From NCBI GenBank assembly GCA_920105625.2, contig OV050030.1, positions 240,839,889-240,903,888 on the forward strand: 64,000 nucleotides of DNA, read 5' to 3'. The notes under the pieces are model-generated. The model worked only from the letters and a program-made list of their open reading frames with translations, ran no database searches and was not told the DNA's origin. The position numbers and the translations under genes were made by a program. Positions 13,684 through 27,355 of this stretch are shown here, one piece after another. The DNA comes from Clusia tigrina. Its lineage: Eukaryota > Arthropoda > Insecta > Diptera > Clusiidae. Position 1 is the first letter of the stretch. Each line of letters starts with the position of its first letter.

Positions 13684-15630
13684 TTTTGTAACAATAAAGT
13701 ACTCGAGCCTCTGGTCAATTTAAGCTATCGCTCAAAGCTATGCTACCCTTCAGTCCCAAATCAAACACGGATAAAACTTCAAATGGCCCTAACTTCTATA
13801 CGGTACGTCCTACACCTATCAAAGTTTGCAACATACAAATGCTTGTAACTTTTTACTGAAGCTTCATAAACCCTTGAAATTTTGTAACAATAAAGTTCTC
13901 GAGCCTCTTGTCAATGTAAGCTATCGGTCAAAGCTGTGCTACCCTTGAGTCACAAATCAAACACTGATAAAACTTCAAGTGGCCCTAACTTCTATACGGT
14001 ACGTCCTACACCTATCAAAGTTTGCAACATACAAATGCTTGTAACTTTTTACTGGAGCGTCATAAAACCTTGAAATTTTGTAACAATAAAGTACTCGAGC
14101 CTATTGTCAATTTAAGTTATCGCTCAAAGCTATGCTACCCTTGAGTTCCAAATCAAACACTGATAAAACTGCAAATGGCCCTAACTTCTATACGGTACGT
14201 CCTACACCTATCAAAGTTTGCAACATACAAATGCTTGTAACTTTTTACTGGAGCGTCATAAAACCTTGAAATTATGTAACAATAAAGTACTCGAGCCTCT
14301 TGCCAATTTAAGTTATCGCTCAAAGCTATGCCTTGAGTCCCAAATCAAACACTGATAAAACTTCTAATGGCCCTAACTTCAATACGGTACGTCCTACACC
14401 TATCAAAGTTTGCAACATACAAAAGCTTGTAACTTTTTACTGGAGCGTCATAAAACCTTGAAATTTTGTAACAATAAAGTACTCGAGCGTCTTGTTAATT
14501 TAAGCTATCGCTCAATGCCATGCTACCCTTGAATCCCAAATCAACCACTGATAAAACTTCAAATGGCCCTAACTTCTGTACGGTACGTCCTACACCTATC
14601 AAAGTTTGCAACATACAAATGCTTGTAACTTTTTACTGGAGCGTCATAAAACCTTGAAATTTTGTAACAATAAAGTAGTCGAGCCTCTGGTCAATTTAAG
14701 CTATCGCTCAAAGCTGTGCTACCCTTGAGTCCCAAATCAAACACGGATAAAACTTCAAATGGCCCTAACTTCTATACGGTACGTCCTACACCCATCAAAG
14801 TTTGCAACATACAAATGCTTGTAACTTTTTACTGAAGCGTCATAAACCCTTGAAATTTTGTAACAATAAAGTACCCGAGCCTCTTGTCAATGTAAGCTAT
14901 CGCTCAAAGCTGTGCTACCCTTGAGTCCCAAATCAAACACTGATAAAACTTCAAATGGCCCTAACTTCTATACGGTACGTCCTACACCTATCAATGTTTG
15001 CAACATACAAATGCTTGTAACTTTTTACTGGAGCGTCATAAAACCTTGAAATTTTGTAACAATAAAGTACTCGAGCCTCTTGTCAATTTAAGTTATCGCT
15101 CAAAGCTATGCTACCCTTGACTTCCAAATCAAACACTGATAAAACTTCAAATGGCCCTAACTTCTATACGGTACGTCCTACACCTATCAAAGGTTGCAAC
15201 ATACAAATGCTTGTAACTTTTTACTGGAGCGTCATAAAACCTTGAAATTATGTAACAATAAAGTACTCGAGCCTCTTGTCAATTTAAGTTATCGCTCAAA
15301 GCTATGCCTTGAGTCCCAAATCAAACACTGATAAAACTTCTAATGGCCCTAATTTCTATACGGTACGTCCTACACCTATCAAAGTTTGTAACATACAAAT
15401 GCTTGTAACTTTTTACTGGAGCGTCATAAAACCTTGAAATTTATAACAATAAAGTACTCGAGCCTCTTGTCAATTTAAGCTATCGCTCAAAGCTATGCTA
15501 CCCATGAGTTCCAAATCAAACACTGATAAAACTTCGAATGGCCCTAACTTCTATACGGTACGTCCTACACCTATCAAAGTTTGCAACATACAAATAATTG
15601 TAACTTTTTACTGGAGCGTCATAAAACCTT
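13684..15630. repeat. Mixed monomers between two HOR blocks
   Basis: About ten monomers of known subtypes occur here in an order not repeated exactly nearby. The stretch begins with the CTCTGG/CTTCAG subtype, then a CTATCGGTC and TTCAAGTGG monomer, then ACTGCAAATGG, then a monomer with the CTATGCCTTGAG deletion, GCGTCTTGTTAATTT, CACGGATAAA, TATCAATGTTTGC and CTTGACTTCC types. Similar monomers with CTATCGGTC and TTCAAGTGG are found near 23100, 25640 and 48900. No gene or foreign sequence is present. Confidence 0.8.
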
Positions 15631-16248
15631 GAAATTTATAACAATAAAGTTCTCGAGCCTCTTGTCAATTTAAGCTATCGCTCAAAGCTATGCTACCCAT
15701 GAGTTCCAAATCAAACACTGATAAAACTTCGAATGGCCCTAACTTCTATACGGTACGTCCTACACCTATCAAAGTTTGCAACATACAAATACTTGTAACT
15801 TTTTACTGGAGCGTCATAAAACCTTGAAATTTTGTAACAATAAAGTACTCGAGCCTCTTGTCAATTATAGTTATCGCTCAAAGCTATGCTACCCTTGAGT
15901 CCCAAATCAAACACTGATAAAACTTCTAATGGCCCTAACTTCTATACGGTACGTCCTTCACCTATCAAAGTTTGCAACATACAAATGCTTGTAACTTTTT
16001 ACTGGAGCGTCATAAAACCTTGAAATTTTGTAACAATAAAGTACTCGAGCCACTTGTCAATGTAAGCTATCGGTCAAAGCTGTGCTACCCTTGAGTCCCA
16101 AATCAAACACTGATAAAACTTCAAATGGCCTTAACTTCTATACGGTACGTCCTACACCTATCAAAGTTTGCAACATACAAATGCTTGTAACTTTTTACTG
16201 GAGCGTCATAAAACCTTGAAATTTTGTAACAATAAAGTACTCGAGCCT

Positions 16249-16440
16249 CTTGCCAATTTAAGTTATCGCTCGAAGCTATGCCTTGAGTCCCAAATCGAAC
16301 ACTGATAAAAATACTAATGGCCCTAACTTCTATAAGGTACGTCCTACACCTATCAAAGTTTGCAACATACAAATGCTTGTAACTTTTTACTGGAGCGTCA
16401 TAAAACCTTGAAATTGGTAACAATAAAGTACTCGAGCCTC
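16249..16440. repeat. 192-bp monomer subtype with a 4-bp deletion
   Basis: The stretch CTATGCTACCCTTGAG is shortened to CTATGCCTTGAG, removing four bases at about phase 45. I find this deletion near 5925, 7095, 9835, 11000, 14328, 15302, 16278, 18826, 19406, 20186, 22337, 23901, 24876, 26040, 27605, 29557, 30336, 33271, 34440, 36983, 38153, 45592, 48131, 49305, 51453, 53407, 53989, 55941 and 57307. It is absent from 1-5.9 kb, 38.2-45.5 kb and 57.4-64 kb. It usually travels with CTTCTAATGG. The entry marks one example; 192 is divisible by three, which lengthens chance open frames here. Confidence 0.85.
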
Positions 16441-16659
16441 TGATCAATTTAAGTTATCGCTCAAAACTATGCTACCCTTAAGTCCCAAATCAAACACGGA
16501 AAAAACTTCAAATGGCCCTAACTTCTATACGGTACGTCCTACACCTATCAAAGTTTGCAACATACAAATCAAAGTTTGTAACTTTTTACTGAAGCTTCAT
16601 AAACCCTTGAAATTTTGTAACAATAAAGTTCTCGAGCCTCTTGTCAATGTAAGCTATCG

Positions 16660-17443
16660 CTCAAAGCTGTGCTACGCTTGAGTCCCAAATCAAACACTGA
16701 TAAAACTTCAAATGGCCCTAACTTCAATACGGTACGTCCTACACCTATCAAAGTTTGCAACATACAAATGCTTGTAACTTTTTACTGGAGCGTCATAAAA
16801 CCCTGACATTTTGTAACAAAAAATTACTCGAGCCTCTTGTCAATTTAAGCTATCGCTCAAAGCTATGCTACCCTTGAGTCCCAAATCAAACACTGATAAA
16901 ACTACAAATGGCCCTAACTTCTATTCGGTACGTCCTACACCTATCAAAGTTTGGAACATAGAAATGCTTGTAACTTTTTACTGGAGCGTCTTAAAACCTT
17001 GAAATTTTGTAACAATAAAGTACTCGAGCCTCTTGTCAATTTAAGCTATCGCTCAAAGCTGTGCTACCCTTGAGTCCCAAATCAAACACTGATAAAACTT
17101 CAAATGGCCCTAACTTCAATACGGTACGTCCTACACCTATCAAAGTTTGCAACATACAAATGCTTGTAACTTTTTACTGGAGCGTCATAAAACCCTGACA
17201 TTTTGTAACAATAAAGTACTCGAGCCTCTTGTCAATTTAAGCTATCGCTCAAAGCTATGCTACCCTTGAGTCCCAAATCAAACACTGATAAAACTACAAA
17301 TGGCCCTAACTTCTATTCGGTACGTCCTACACCTATCAAAGTTTGGAACATAGAAATGCTTGTAACTTTTTACTGGAGCGTCTTAAAACCTTGAAATTTT
17401 GTAACAATAAAGTACTCGAGCCTCTTGTCAATTTAAGCTATCG
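16660..17443. repeat. Two-monomer tandem duplication, 392 bp
   Basis: AGCTGTG at 16665 and 17057, CTTCAATACGG at 16722 and 17114, and CCCTGACATT at 16801 and 17193 are each exactly 392 bp apart. The copies are about 16660-17051 and 17052-17443. The junction is bracketed by T at 17041 (left parent) and G at 17061 (right parent), which is phase 24-42 of the monomer. The sister HOR copy at 20.6-21.0 kb carries these two monomers only once, so this is a gain in the left copy. Confidence 0.85.
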
Positions 17444-20400
17444 CTCAAAGCTATGCTACCCTTGAGTCCCAAATCAAACACTGATAAACTTCAAATGGCC
17501 CTAACTTTTATACGGTACGTCCTACACCTATCAAAGTTTGCAACATTCAAATGATTGTAACTTTTTACTGGAGCGTCATAAAACCTTGGAATTTTGTAAC
17601 AATAAAGTACTCGAGCCTTTTGTCAATTTAAGCTATCGCTCAAATCTATGCTACCCTTGTGTCCCAAATCAAACACTGATAAAACTTCAAATGGCCCTAA
17701 CTTCTATACGGAACGTCCTACACCTATCAAAGTTTGCAACATAGAAAAGCTTGTAACTTTTTACTGGAGCGTCATAAAACCTTGAAATTTTGTAACAATA
17801 AAGTACTCGAGCGTCTTGTTAATTTAAGCTATCGCTCAATGCTATGCTACCCTTGAGTCCCAAATCAACCACTGATAAAACTTCAAATGGCCCTAACTTC
17901 TGTACGGTACGTCCTACACCTATCAAAGTTTGCAACATACAAATGCTTGTAACTTTTTACTGGAGCGTCATAAAACCTTGAAATTTTGTAACAATAAAGT
18001 AGTCGAGCCTCTGGTCAATTTAAACTATCGCTCAAAGCTATGCTACCCTTGAGTCCCAAATCAAACACGGATAAAACTTCAAATGGCCCTAACTTCTATA
18101 CGGTACGTCCTACACCTATCAAAGTTTGCAAAATACAAATGCTTGTAACTTTTTACTGAAGCGTCATAAACCCTTGAAATTTTGTAACAATAAAGTACCC
18201 GAGCCTCTTGTCAATGTAAGCTATCGCTCAAAGCTGTGCTACCCTTGAGTCCCAAATCAAACACTGATAAAACTTCAAATGGCCCTAACTTCTATACGGT
18301 ACGTCCTACACCTATCAATGTTTGCAACATACAAATGCTTGTAACTTTTTACTGGAGCGTCATAAAACCTTGAAATTTTGTAACAATAAAGTACTCGAGC
18401 CTCTTGTCAATTTAAGCTATCGCGCAAAGCTATGCTACCCTTGAGTCCTAAATCAAACACTGATAAAACTTCAAATGGCCCTAACTTCTATACGGTACGT
18501 CCTACACCTATCAAAGTTTGCAACATACAAATGCTTGTAAATTTTTACTGGAGCGTCATAAAACCTTGAAATTTGTAACAATAAAGTACTCGAGCCTCTT
18601 GTCAATTTAAGTTATCGCTCAAAGCTATGCTACCCTTGAGTTCCAAATCAAACACTGATAAAACTTCAAATGGCCCTAACTTCTATACGGTACGTCCTAC
18701 ACCTATCAAAGTTTGCAACATACAAATGCTTGTAACTTTTTACTGGAGCGTCATAAAACCTTGAAATTATGTAACAATAAAGTACTCGAGCCTCTTGTCA
18801 ATTTAAGTTATCGCTCAAAGCTATGCCTTGAGTCCCAAATCAAACACTGATAAAACTTCTAATGGCCCTAATTTGTATACGGTACGTCCTACACCTATCA
18901 AAGTTTGTAACATACAAATGCTTGTAACTTTTTACTGGAGCGTCATAAAACCTTGAAATTTATAACAATAAAGTACTCGAGCCTCTTGTCAATTTAAGCT
19001 ATCGCTCAAAGCTATGCTACCCATGAGTTCCAAATCAAACACTGATAAAACTTCGAATGGCCCTAACTTCTATACGGTACGTCCTACACCTATCAAAGTT
19101 TGCAACATACAAATACTTGTAACTTTTTACTGGAGCGTCATAAATCCTTGAAATTTTGTAACAATAAAGTACTCGAGCCACTTGTCAATTATAGTTATCG
19201 CTCAAAGCTATGCTACCCTTGAGTCCCAAATCAAACACTGATAAAACTTCTAATGGCCTTAACTTCTATACGGTACGTCCTTCACCTATCAAAGTTTGCA
19301 ACATACAAATGCTTGTAACTTTTTACTGGAGCATCATAAAACCTTGAAATTATGTAACAATAAAGTACTCGAGCCTCTTGTCAATTTAAGTTATCGCTCA
19401 AAGCTATGCCTTGAGTCCCAAATCAAACACTGATAAAACTTCTAATGACCCTAATTTATATACGGTACGTCCTACACCTATCAAAGTTTGTAACATACAA
19501 ATGCTTGTAACTTTTTACTGGAGCGTCATAAAACCTTGAAATTTATAACAATAAAGTTCTCGAGCCTCTTGTCAATTTAAGCTATCGCTCAAAGCTATGC
19601 TACCCATGAGTTCTAAATCAAACACTGATAAAACTTCGAATGGCCCTAACTTCTATACGGTACGTCCTACACCTATCAAAGTTTGCAACATACAAATACT
19701 TGTAACTTTTTACTGGAGCGTCATAAAACCTTGAAATTTTGTAACAATAAAGTACTCGAGCCTCTTGTCAATTATAGTTATCGCTCAAAGCTATGCTACC
19801 CTTGAGTCCCAAATCAAACACTGATAAAACTTCTAATGGCCCTAACTTCTATACGGTACGTCCTTCACCTATCAAAGTTTGCAACATACAAATGCTTGTA
19901 ACTTTTTACTGGAGCGCCATAAAACCTTGAAATTTTGTAACAATAAAGTACTCGAGCCACTTGTCAATGTAAGCTATCGGTCAAAGCTGTGCTACCCTTG
20001 AGTCCCAAATCAAACACTGATAAAACTTCAAATGGCCCTAACTTCTATACGGTACGTCCTACACCTATCAAAGTTTGCAACATACAAATGCTTGTAACTT
20101 TTTACTGGAGCGTCATAAAACCTTGAAATTTTGTAACAATAAAGTACTCGAGCCTCTTGCCAATTTAAGTTATCGCTCAAAGCTATGCCTTGAGTCCCAA
20201 ATCGAACACTGATAAAAATACTAATGGCCCTAACTTCTATAAGGTACGTCCTACACCTATCAAAGTTTGCAACATACAAATGCTTGTAACTTTTTACTGG
20301 AGCGTCATAAAACCTTGAAATTGGTAACAATAAAGTACTCGAGCCTCTGATCAATTTAAGTTATCGCTCAAAGCTATGCTACCCTTCAGTCCCAAATCAA

Positions 20401-21999
20401 ACACGGAAAAAACTTCAAATGGCCCTAACTTCTATACGGTACGTCCTACACCTATCAAAGTTTGCAACATACAAATCAAAGTTTGTAACTTTTTACTGAA
20501 GCTTCATAAACCCTTGAAATTTTGTAACAATAAAGTTCTCGAGCCTCTTGTCAATGTAAGCTATCGCTCAAAGCTGTGCTACCCTTGAGTCCCAAATCAA
20601 ACACTGATAAAACTTCAAATGGCCCTAACTTCAATACGGTACGTCCTACACCTATCAAAGTTTGCAACATACAAATGCTTGTAACTTTTTACTGGAGCGT
20701 CATAAAACCCTGACATTTTGTAACAATAAAGTACTCGAGCCTCTTGTCAATTTAAGCTATCGCTCAAAGCTATGCTACCCTTGAGTCCCAAATCAAACAC
20801 TGATAAAACTACAAATGGCCCTAACTTCTATTCGGTACGTCCTACACCTATCAAAGTTTGGAACATAGAAATGCTTGTAACTTTTTACTGGAGCGTCTTA
20901 AAACCTTGAAATTTTGTAACAATAAAGTACTCGAGCCTCTTGTCAATTTAAGCTATCGCTCAAAGCTATGCTACCCTTGAGTCCCAAATCAAACACTGAT
21001 AAACTTCAAATGGCCCTAACTTTTATACGGTACGTCCTACACCTATCAAAGTTTGCAACATTCAAATGATTGTAACTTTTTACTGGAGCGTCATAAAACC
21101 TTGAAATTTTGTAACAATAAAGTACTCGAGCCTTTTGTCAATTTAAGCTATCGCTCAAATCTATGCTACCCTTGTGTCCCAAATCAAACACTGATAAAAC
21201 TTCAAATGGCCCTGACTTCTATACGGAACGTCCTACACCTATCAAAGTTTGCAACATAGAAAAGCTTGTAACTTTTTACTGGAGCGTCATAAAACCTTGA
21301 AATTTTGTAACAATAAAGTACTCGAGCGTCTTGTTAATTTAAGCTATCGCTCAATGCTATGCTACCCTTGAGTCCCAAATCAACCACTGATAAAACTTCA
21401 AATGGCCCTAACTTCTGTACGGTACGTCCTACACCTATCAAAGTTTGCAACATACAAATGCTTGTAACTTTTTACTGGAGCGTCATAAAACCTTGAAATT
21501 TTGTAACAATAAAGTAGTCGAGCCTCTGGTCAATTTAAGCTATCGCTCAAAGCTATGCTACCCTTGAGTCCCAAATCAAACACGGATAAAACTTCAAATG
21601 GCCCTAACTTCTATACGGTACGTCCTACACCTATCAAAGTTTGCAAAATACAAATGCTTGTAACTTTTTACTGAAGCGTCATAAACCCTTGAAATTTTGT
21701 AACAATAAAGTACCCGAGCCTCTTGTCAATGTAAGCTATCGCTCAAAGCTGTGCTACCCTTGAGTCCCAAATCAAACACTGATAAAACTTCAAATGGCCC
21801 TAACTTCTATACGGTACGTCCTACACCTATCAATGTTTGCAACATACAAATGCTTATAACTTTTTACTGGAGCGTCATAAAACCTTGAAATTTTGTAACA
21901 ATAAAGTACTCGAGCCTCTTGTCAATTTAAGCTATCGCTCAAAGCTATGCTACCCTTGAGTCCTAAATCAAACACTGATAAAACTTCAAATGGCCCTAA

Positions 22000-24900
22000 C
22001 TTCTATACGGTACGTCCTACACCTATCAAAGTTTGCAACATACAAATGCTTGTAAATTTTTACTGGAGCGTCATAAAACCTTGAAATTTGTAACAATAAA
22101 GTACTCGAGCCTCTTGTCAATTTAAGTTATCGCTCAAAGCTATGCTACCCTTGAGTTCCAAATCAAACACTGATAAAACTTCAAATGGCCCTAACTTCTA
22201 TACGGTACGTCCTACACCTATCAAAGTTTGCAACATACAAATGCTTGTAACTTTTTACTGGAGCGTCATAAAACCTTGAAATTATGTAACAATAAAGTAC
22301 TCGAGCCTCTTGTCAATTTAAGTTATCGCTCAAAGCTATGCCTTGAGTCCCAAATCAAACACTGATAAAACTTCTAATGGCCCTAATTTCTATACGGTAC
22401 GTCCTACACCTATCAAAGTCTGTAACATACAAATGCTTGTAACTTTTTACTGGAGCGTCATAAAACCTTGAAATTTATAACAATAAAGTACTCGAGCCTC
22501 TTGTCAATTTAAGCTATCGCTCAAAGCTATGCTACCCATGAGTTCCAAATCAAACACTGATAAAACTTCGAATGGCCCTAACTTCTATACGGTACGTCCT
22601 ACACCTATCAAAGTTTGCAACATACAAATACTTGTAACTTTTTACTGGAGCGTCATAAAACCTTGAAATTTTGTAACAATAAAGTACTCGAGCCTCTTGT
22701 CAATTATAGTTATCGCTCAAAGCTATGCTACCCTTGAGTCACAAATCAAACACTGATAAAACTTCTAATGGCCTTAACTTCTATACGGTACGTGCTTCAC
22801 CTATCAAAGTTTGCAACATACAAATGCTTGTAACTTTTTACTGGAGCGTCATAAAACCTTGAAATTTTGTAACAATAAAGTACTCGAGCCTCTGGTCAAT
22901 TTAAGCTATCGCTCAAAGCTATGCTACCCTTCAGTCCCAAATCAAACACGGATAAAACTTCAAATGGCCCTAACTTCTATACGGTACGTCCTACACCTAT
23001 CAAAGTTTGCAACATACAAATGCTTGTAACTTTTTACTGAAGCTTCATAAACCCTTGAAATTTTGTAACAATAAAGTTCTCGAGCCTCTTGTCAATGTAA
23101 GCTATCGGTCAAAGCTGTGCTACCCCTGAGTCCCAAATCAAACACTGATAAAACTTCAAGTGGCCCTAACTTCTATACGGTACGTCCTACACCTATCAAA
23201 GTTTGCAACATACAAATGCTTGTAACTTTTTACTGGAGCGTCATAAAACCCTGACATTTTGTAACAATAAAGTACTCGAGCCTCTTGTCAATTTAAGCTA
23301 TCGCTCAAAGCTATGCTACCCTTGAGTCCCAAATCAAACACTGATAAAACTACAAATGGCCCTAACTTCTATTCGGTACGTCCTACACCTATCAAAGTTT
23401 GGAACATAGAAATGCATGTAACTTTTTACTGGAGCGTCTTAAAACCTTGAAATTTTGTAACAATAAAGTACTCGAGCCTCTTGTCAATTTAAGCTATCGC
23501 TCAAAGCTATGCTACCCTTGAGTCCCAAATCAAACACTGATAAACTTCAAATGGCCCTAACTTTTATACGGTACGTCCTACACCTATCAAAGTTTGCAAC
23601 ATTCAAATGATTGTAACTTTTTACTGGAGCGTCATAAAACCTTGAAATTTTGTAACAATAAAGTACTCGAGCCTTTTGTCAATTTAAGCTATCGCTCAAA
23701 TCTATGCTACCCTTGTGTCCCAAATCAAACACTGATAAAACTTCAAATGGCCCTGACTTCTATACGGAACGTCCTACACCTATCAAAGTTTGCAACATAC
23801 AAATGCTTGTAACTTTTTACTGGAGCGTCATAAAACCTTGAAATTATGTAACAACAAAGTACTCGAGCCTCTTGCCAATTTAAGTTATCGCTCAAAGCTA
23901 TGCCTTGAGTCCCAAATCAAACACTGATAAAACTTCTAATGGCCCTAACTTCAATACGGTACGTCCTACACCTATCAAAGTTTGCAACATACAAATGCTT
24001 GTAACTTTTTACTGTAGCGTCATAAAACCTTGAAATTGGTAACAATAAAGTACTCGAGCCTCTTGTCAATTTAAGCTATCGCTCAAAGCTATGCTACCCT
24101 TGAGTTCCAAATCAAACACGGAAAAAACTTCAAATGGCCTTAACTTCTATACGGTACGTCCTACACCTATCAAAGTTTGCAACATACAAATGCTTGTAAC
24201 TTTTTACTGAAGCTTCATAAACCCTTGAAATTTTGTAACAATAAAGTTCTCGAGCCTCTTGTCAATGTAAGCTATCGCTCAAAGCTGTGCTACCCTTGAG
24301 TCCCAAATCAAACACTGATAAAACTTCAAATGGCCTTAACTTCTATACGGTACGTCCTACACCTATCAAAGTTTGCAACATACAAATGCTTGTAACTTTT
24401 TACTGGAGCGTCATAAAACCTTGAAATTTTGTAACAATAAAGTACTCGAGCCTCTTTTCAATTTAAGCTATCGCTCAAAGCAATGCTACCCTTGAGTCCC
24501 AAATCAAACACTGATAAAACTTCAAATGGCCCTAACTTCTATACGGTACGTCCTACACCTATCAAAGTTTGCAACATACAAATGCTTGTAAATTTTTACT
24601 GGAGCGTCATAAAACCTTGAAATTTGTAACAATAAAGTACTCGAGCCTCTTGTCAATTTAAGTTATCGCTCAAAGCTATGCTACCCTTGAGTTCCAAATC
24701 AAACACTGATAAAACTTCAAATGGCCCTAACTTCTATACGGTACGTCCTACACCTATCAAAGTTTGCAACATACAAATGCTTGTAACTTTTTACTGGAGC
24801 GTCATAAAACCTTGAAATTATGTAACAATAAAGTACTCGAGCCTCTTGTCAATTTAAGTTATCGCTCAAAGCTATGCCTTGAGTCCCAAATCAAACACTG

Positions 24901-25780
24901 ATAAAACTTCTAATGGCCCTAATTTCTATACGGTACGTCCTACACCTATCAAAGTTTGTAACATACAAATGCTTGTAACTTTTTACTGGAGCGTCATAAA
25001 ACCTTGAAATTTATAACAATAAAGTACTCGAGCCTCTTGTCAATTTAAGCTATCGCTCAAAGCTATGCTACCCATGAGTTCCAAATCAAACACTGATAAA
25101 ACTTCGAATGGCCCTAACTTCTATACGGTACGTCCTACACCTATCAAAGTTTGCAACATACAAATACTTGTAACTTTTTACTGGAGCGTCATAAAACCTT
25201 GAAATTTTGTAACAATAAAGTACTCGAGCCTCTTGTCAATTATAGTTATCGCTCAAAGCTATGCTACCCTTGAGTCCCAAATCAAACACTGATAAAACTT
25301 CTAATGGCCTTAACTTCTATACGGTACGTCCTTCACCTATCAAAGTTTGCAACATACAAATGCTTGTAACTTTTTACTGGAGCGTCATAAAACCTTGAAA
25401 TTTTGTAACAATAAAGTACTCGAGCCTCTGGTCAATTTAAGCTATCGCTCAAAGCTATGCTACCCTTCAGTCCCAAATCAAACACGGATAAAATTTCAAA
25501 TGGCCCTAACTTCTATACGGTACGTCCTACACCTATCAAAGTTTGCAACATACAAATGCTTGTAACTTATTACTGAAGCTTCATAAACCCTTGAAATTTT
25601 GTAACAATAAAGTTCTCGAGCCTCTTGTCAATGTAAGCTATAGGTCAAAGCTGTGCTACCCTTGAGTCCCAAATCAAACACTGATAAAACTTCAAGTGGC
25701 CCTAACTTCTATACGGTACGTCCTACACCTATCAAAGTTTGCAACATACAAATGCTTGTAACTTTTTACTGGAGCGTCAT
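22000..25780. repeat. 13-monomer partial HOR, offset 2536 bp
   Basis: TGTAAATTTT at 22051 and 24587, TAATGGCCT at 22766 and 25302, the CTTCAG monomer at 22811 and 25347, and CAAGTGG at 23157 and 25693 are all 2536 bp apart. The matching segments are about 22.0-23.24 kb and 24.5-25.78 kb; the monomers between them (23.24-24.5 kb) are other subtypes, including a string like 20.7-21.3 kb. A 5-bp deletion at about 25850 (CAAAGCTACCC for CAAAGCTATGCTACCC) is private to the right copy. Confidence 0.78.
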
Positions 25781-27355
25781 AAAACCTTGAAATTTTGTAA
25801 CAATAAAGTACTCGAGCCTATTGTCAATTTAAGTTATCGCTCAAAGCTACCCTTGAGTTCCAAATCAAACACTGATAAAACTGCAAATGGCCCTAACTTC
25901 TATACGGTACGTCCTACACCTATCAAAGTTTGCAACATACAAATGCTTGTAACTTTTTACTGGAGCGTCATAAAACCTTGAAATTATGTAACAATAAAGT
26001 ACTCGAGCCTCTTGCCAATTTAAGTTATCGCTCAAAGCTATGCCTTGAGTCCCAAATCAAACACTGATAAAACTTCTAATGGCCCTAACTTCAATACGGT
26101 ACGTCCTACACCTATCAAAGTTTGCAACATACAAATGCTTGTAACTTTTTACTGGAGCGTCATAAAACCTTGAAATTGGTAACAATAAAGTACTCGAGCC
26201 TCTTGTCAATTTAAGCTATCGCTCAAAGCTATGCTACCCTTGAGTTCCAAATCAAACACTGATAAAACTTCAAATGGCCCTAACTTCTATACGGTACGTC
26301 CTACACCTATCAAAGTTTGCAACATACAAATGCTTGTAACTTTTTACTGGAGAGTCATAAAACCTTGAAAGTTTGTAACAATAAAGTACTCGAGCCTCTT
26401 GTCAATTAAAGTTATCGCTCAAAGCTATGCTACCCTTGAGTCCCAAATCAAACACTGATAAAACTTCTAATGGCCCTAACTTCTATACGGTACGTCCTAC
26501 ACCTATCAAAGTTTGCAACATACAAATGCTTGTAACTTTTTACTGGAGCGTCATAAAACCTTGAAATTTTGTAACAATAAAGTAGTCGAGCCTCTGATCA
26601 ATTTAAGTTATCGCTCAAAGCTATGCTACCCTTCAGTCCCAAATCAAACACGGAAAAAACTTCAAATGGCCTTAACTTCTATACGGTACGTCCTACACCT
26701 ATCAAAGTTTGCAACATACAAATGCTTGTAACTTTTTACTGAAGCTTCATAAACCCTTGAAATTTTGTAACAATAAAGTTCTCGAGCCTCTTGTCAATGT
26801 AAGCTATCGCTCAAAGCTGTGCTACCCTTGAGTCCCAAATCAAACACTGATAAAACTTCAAATGGCCCTAACTTCTATACGGTACGTCCTACACCTATCA
26901 AAGTTTGCAACATACAAATGCTTGTAACTTTTTACTGGAGCGTCATAAAACCTTGAAATTTTGTAACAATAAAGTACTCGAGCCTCTTTTCAATTTAAGC
27001 TATCGCTCAAAGCTATGCTACCCTTGAGTCCCAAATCAAACACTGATAAAACTACAAATGGCCCTAACTTCTATTCGGTACGTCCTACACCTATCAAAGT
27101 TTGGAACATAGAAATGCTTGTAACTTTTTACTGGAGCGTATTAAAACCTTGAAATTTTGTAACAATAAAGTACTCGAGCCTCTTGTCAATTTAAGCTATC
27201 GCTCAAAGCTATGCTACCCTTGAATCCCAAATCATACACTGATAAAACTTCAAATGGCCCTAACTTTTATACCGTATGTCCTACACCTATCAAAGTTTGC
27301 AACATTCAAATGCTTGTAACTTTTTACTGGAGCGTCATAAAACCTTGAAATTTTG
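25780..27355. repeat. Mixed monomers; left end of the long-range duplication
   Basis: The order of subtypes here is TGCCAATTT, AATTGGTAAC, GGAGAGTC, AGTAGTCGAG with CTCTGATC, TTCTCGAG, CCTCTTTTC, TATTCGG and ACCGTATGTCC. The same order recurs near 49.05-50.55 kb at an offset of 23262 bp (26513 to 49775; ACCGTATG at 27271 and 50533). No non-satellite sequence is present. Confidence 0.78.

Larger units (their letters stand above)
15631..22840. repeat. About 20- and 18-monomer HOR pair, offsets 3907 and 3515 bp
   Basis: ATTTATAACA at 15634 and 19541, the CCACTTG variant at 16050 and 19957, and the variants at 16121 and 16469 versus 20028 and 20376 give an offset of 3907. After the internal 392-bp duplication at 16660-17443 the offset becomes 3515, as shown by 17538 versus 21053 and by TAATGGCCTT at 19251 versus 22766. 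The block resembles the 3908-bp HOR to its left in content but has its own markers, including GAGCCACTTG, AATACTAATGG and ATAAGGTACG. Correspondence ends near 19324 and 22839. Confidence 0.82.

Noticed and set aside
16121..20354. Minus-strand frames of 108 codons with an internal peptide repeat
   Set aside because: The internal repeat is simply the satellite monomer read twice across a 192-bp unit. No independent evidence of coding.
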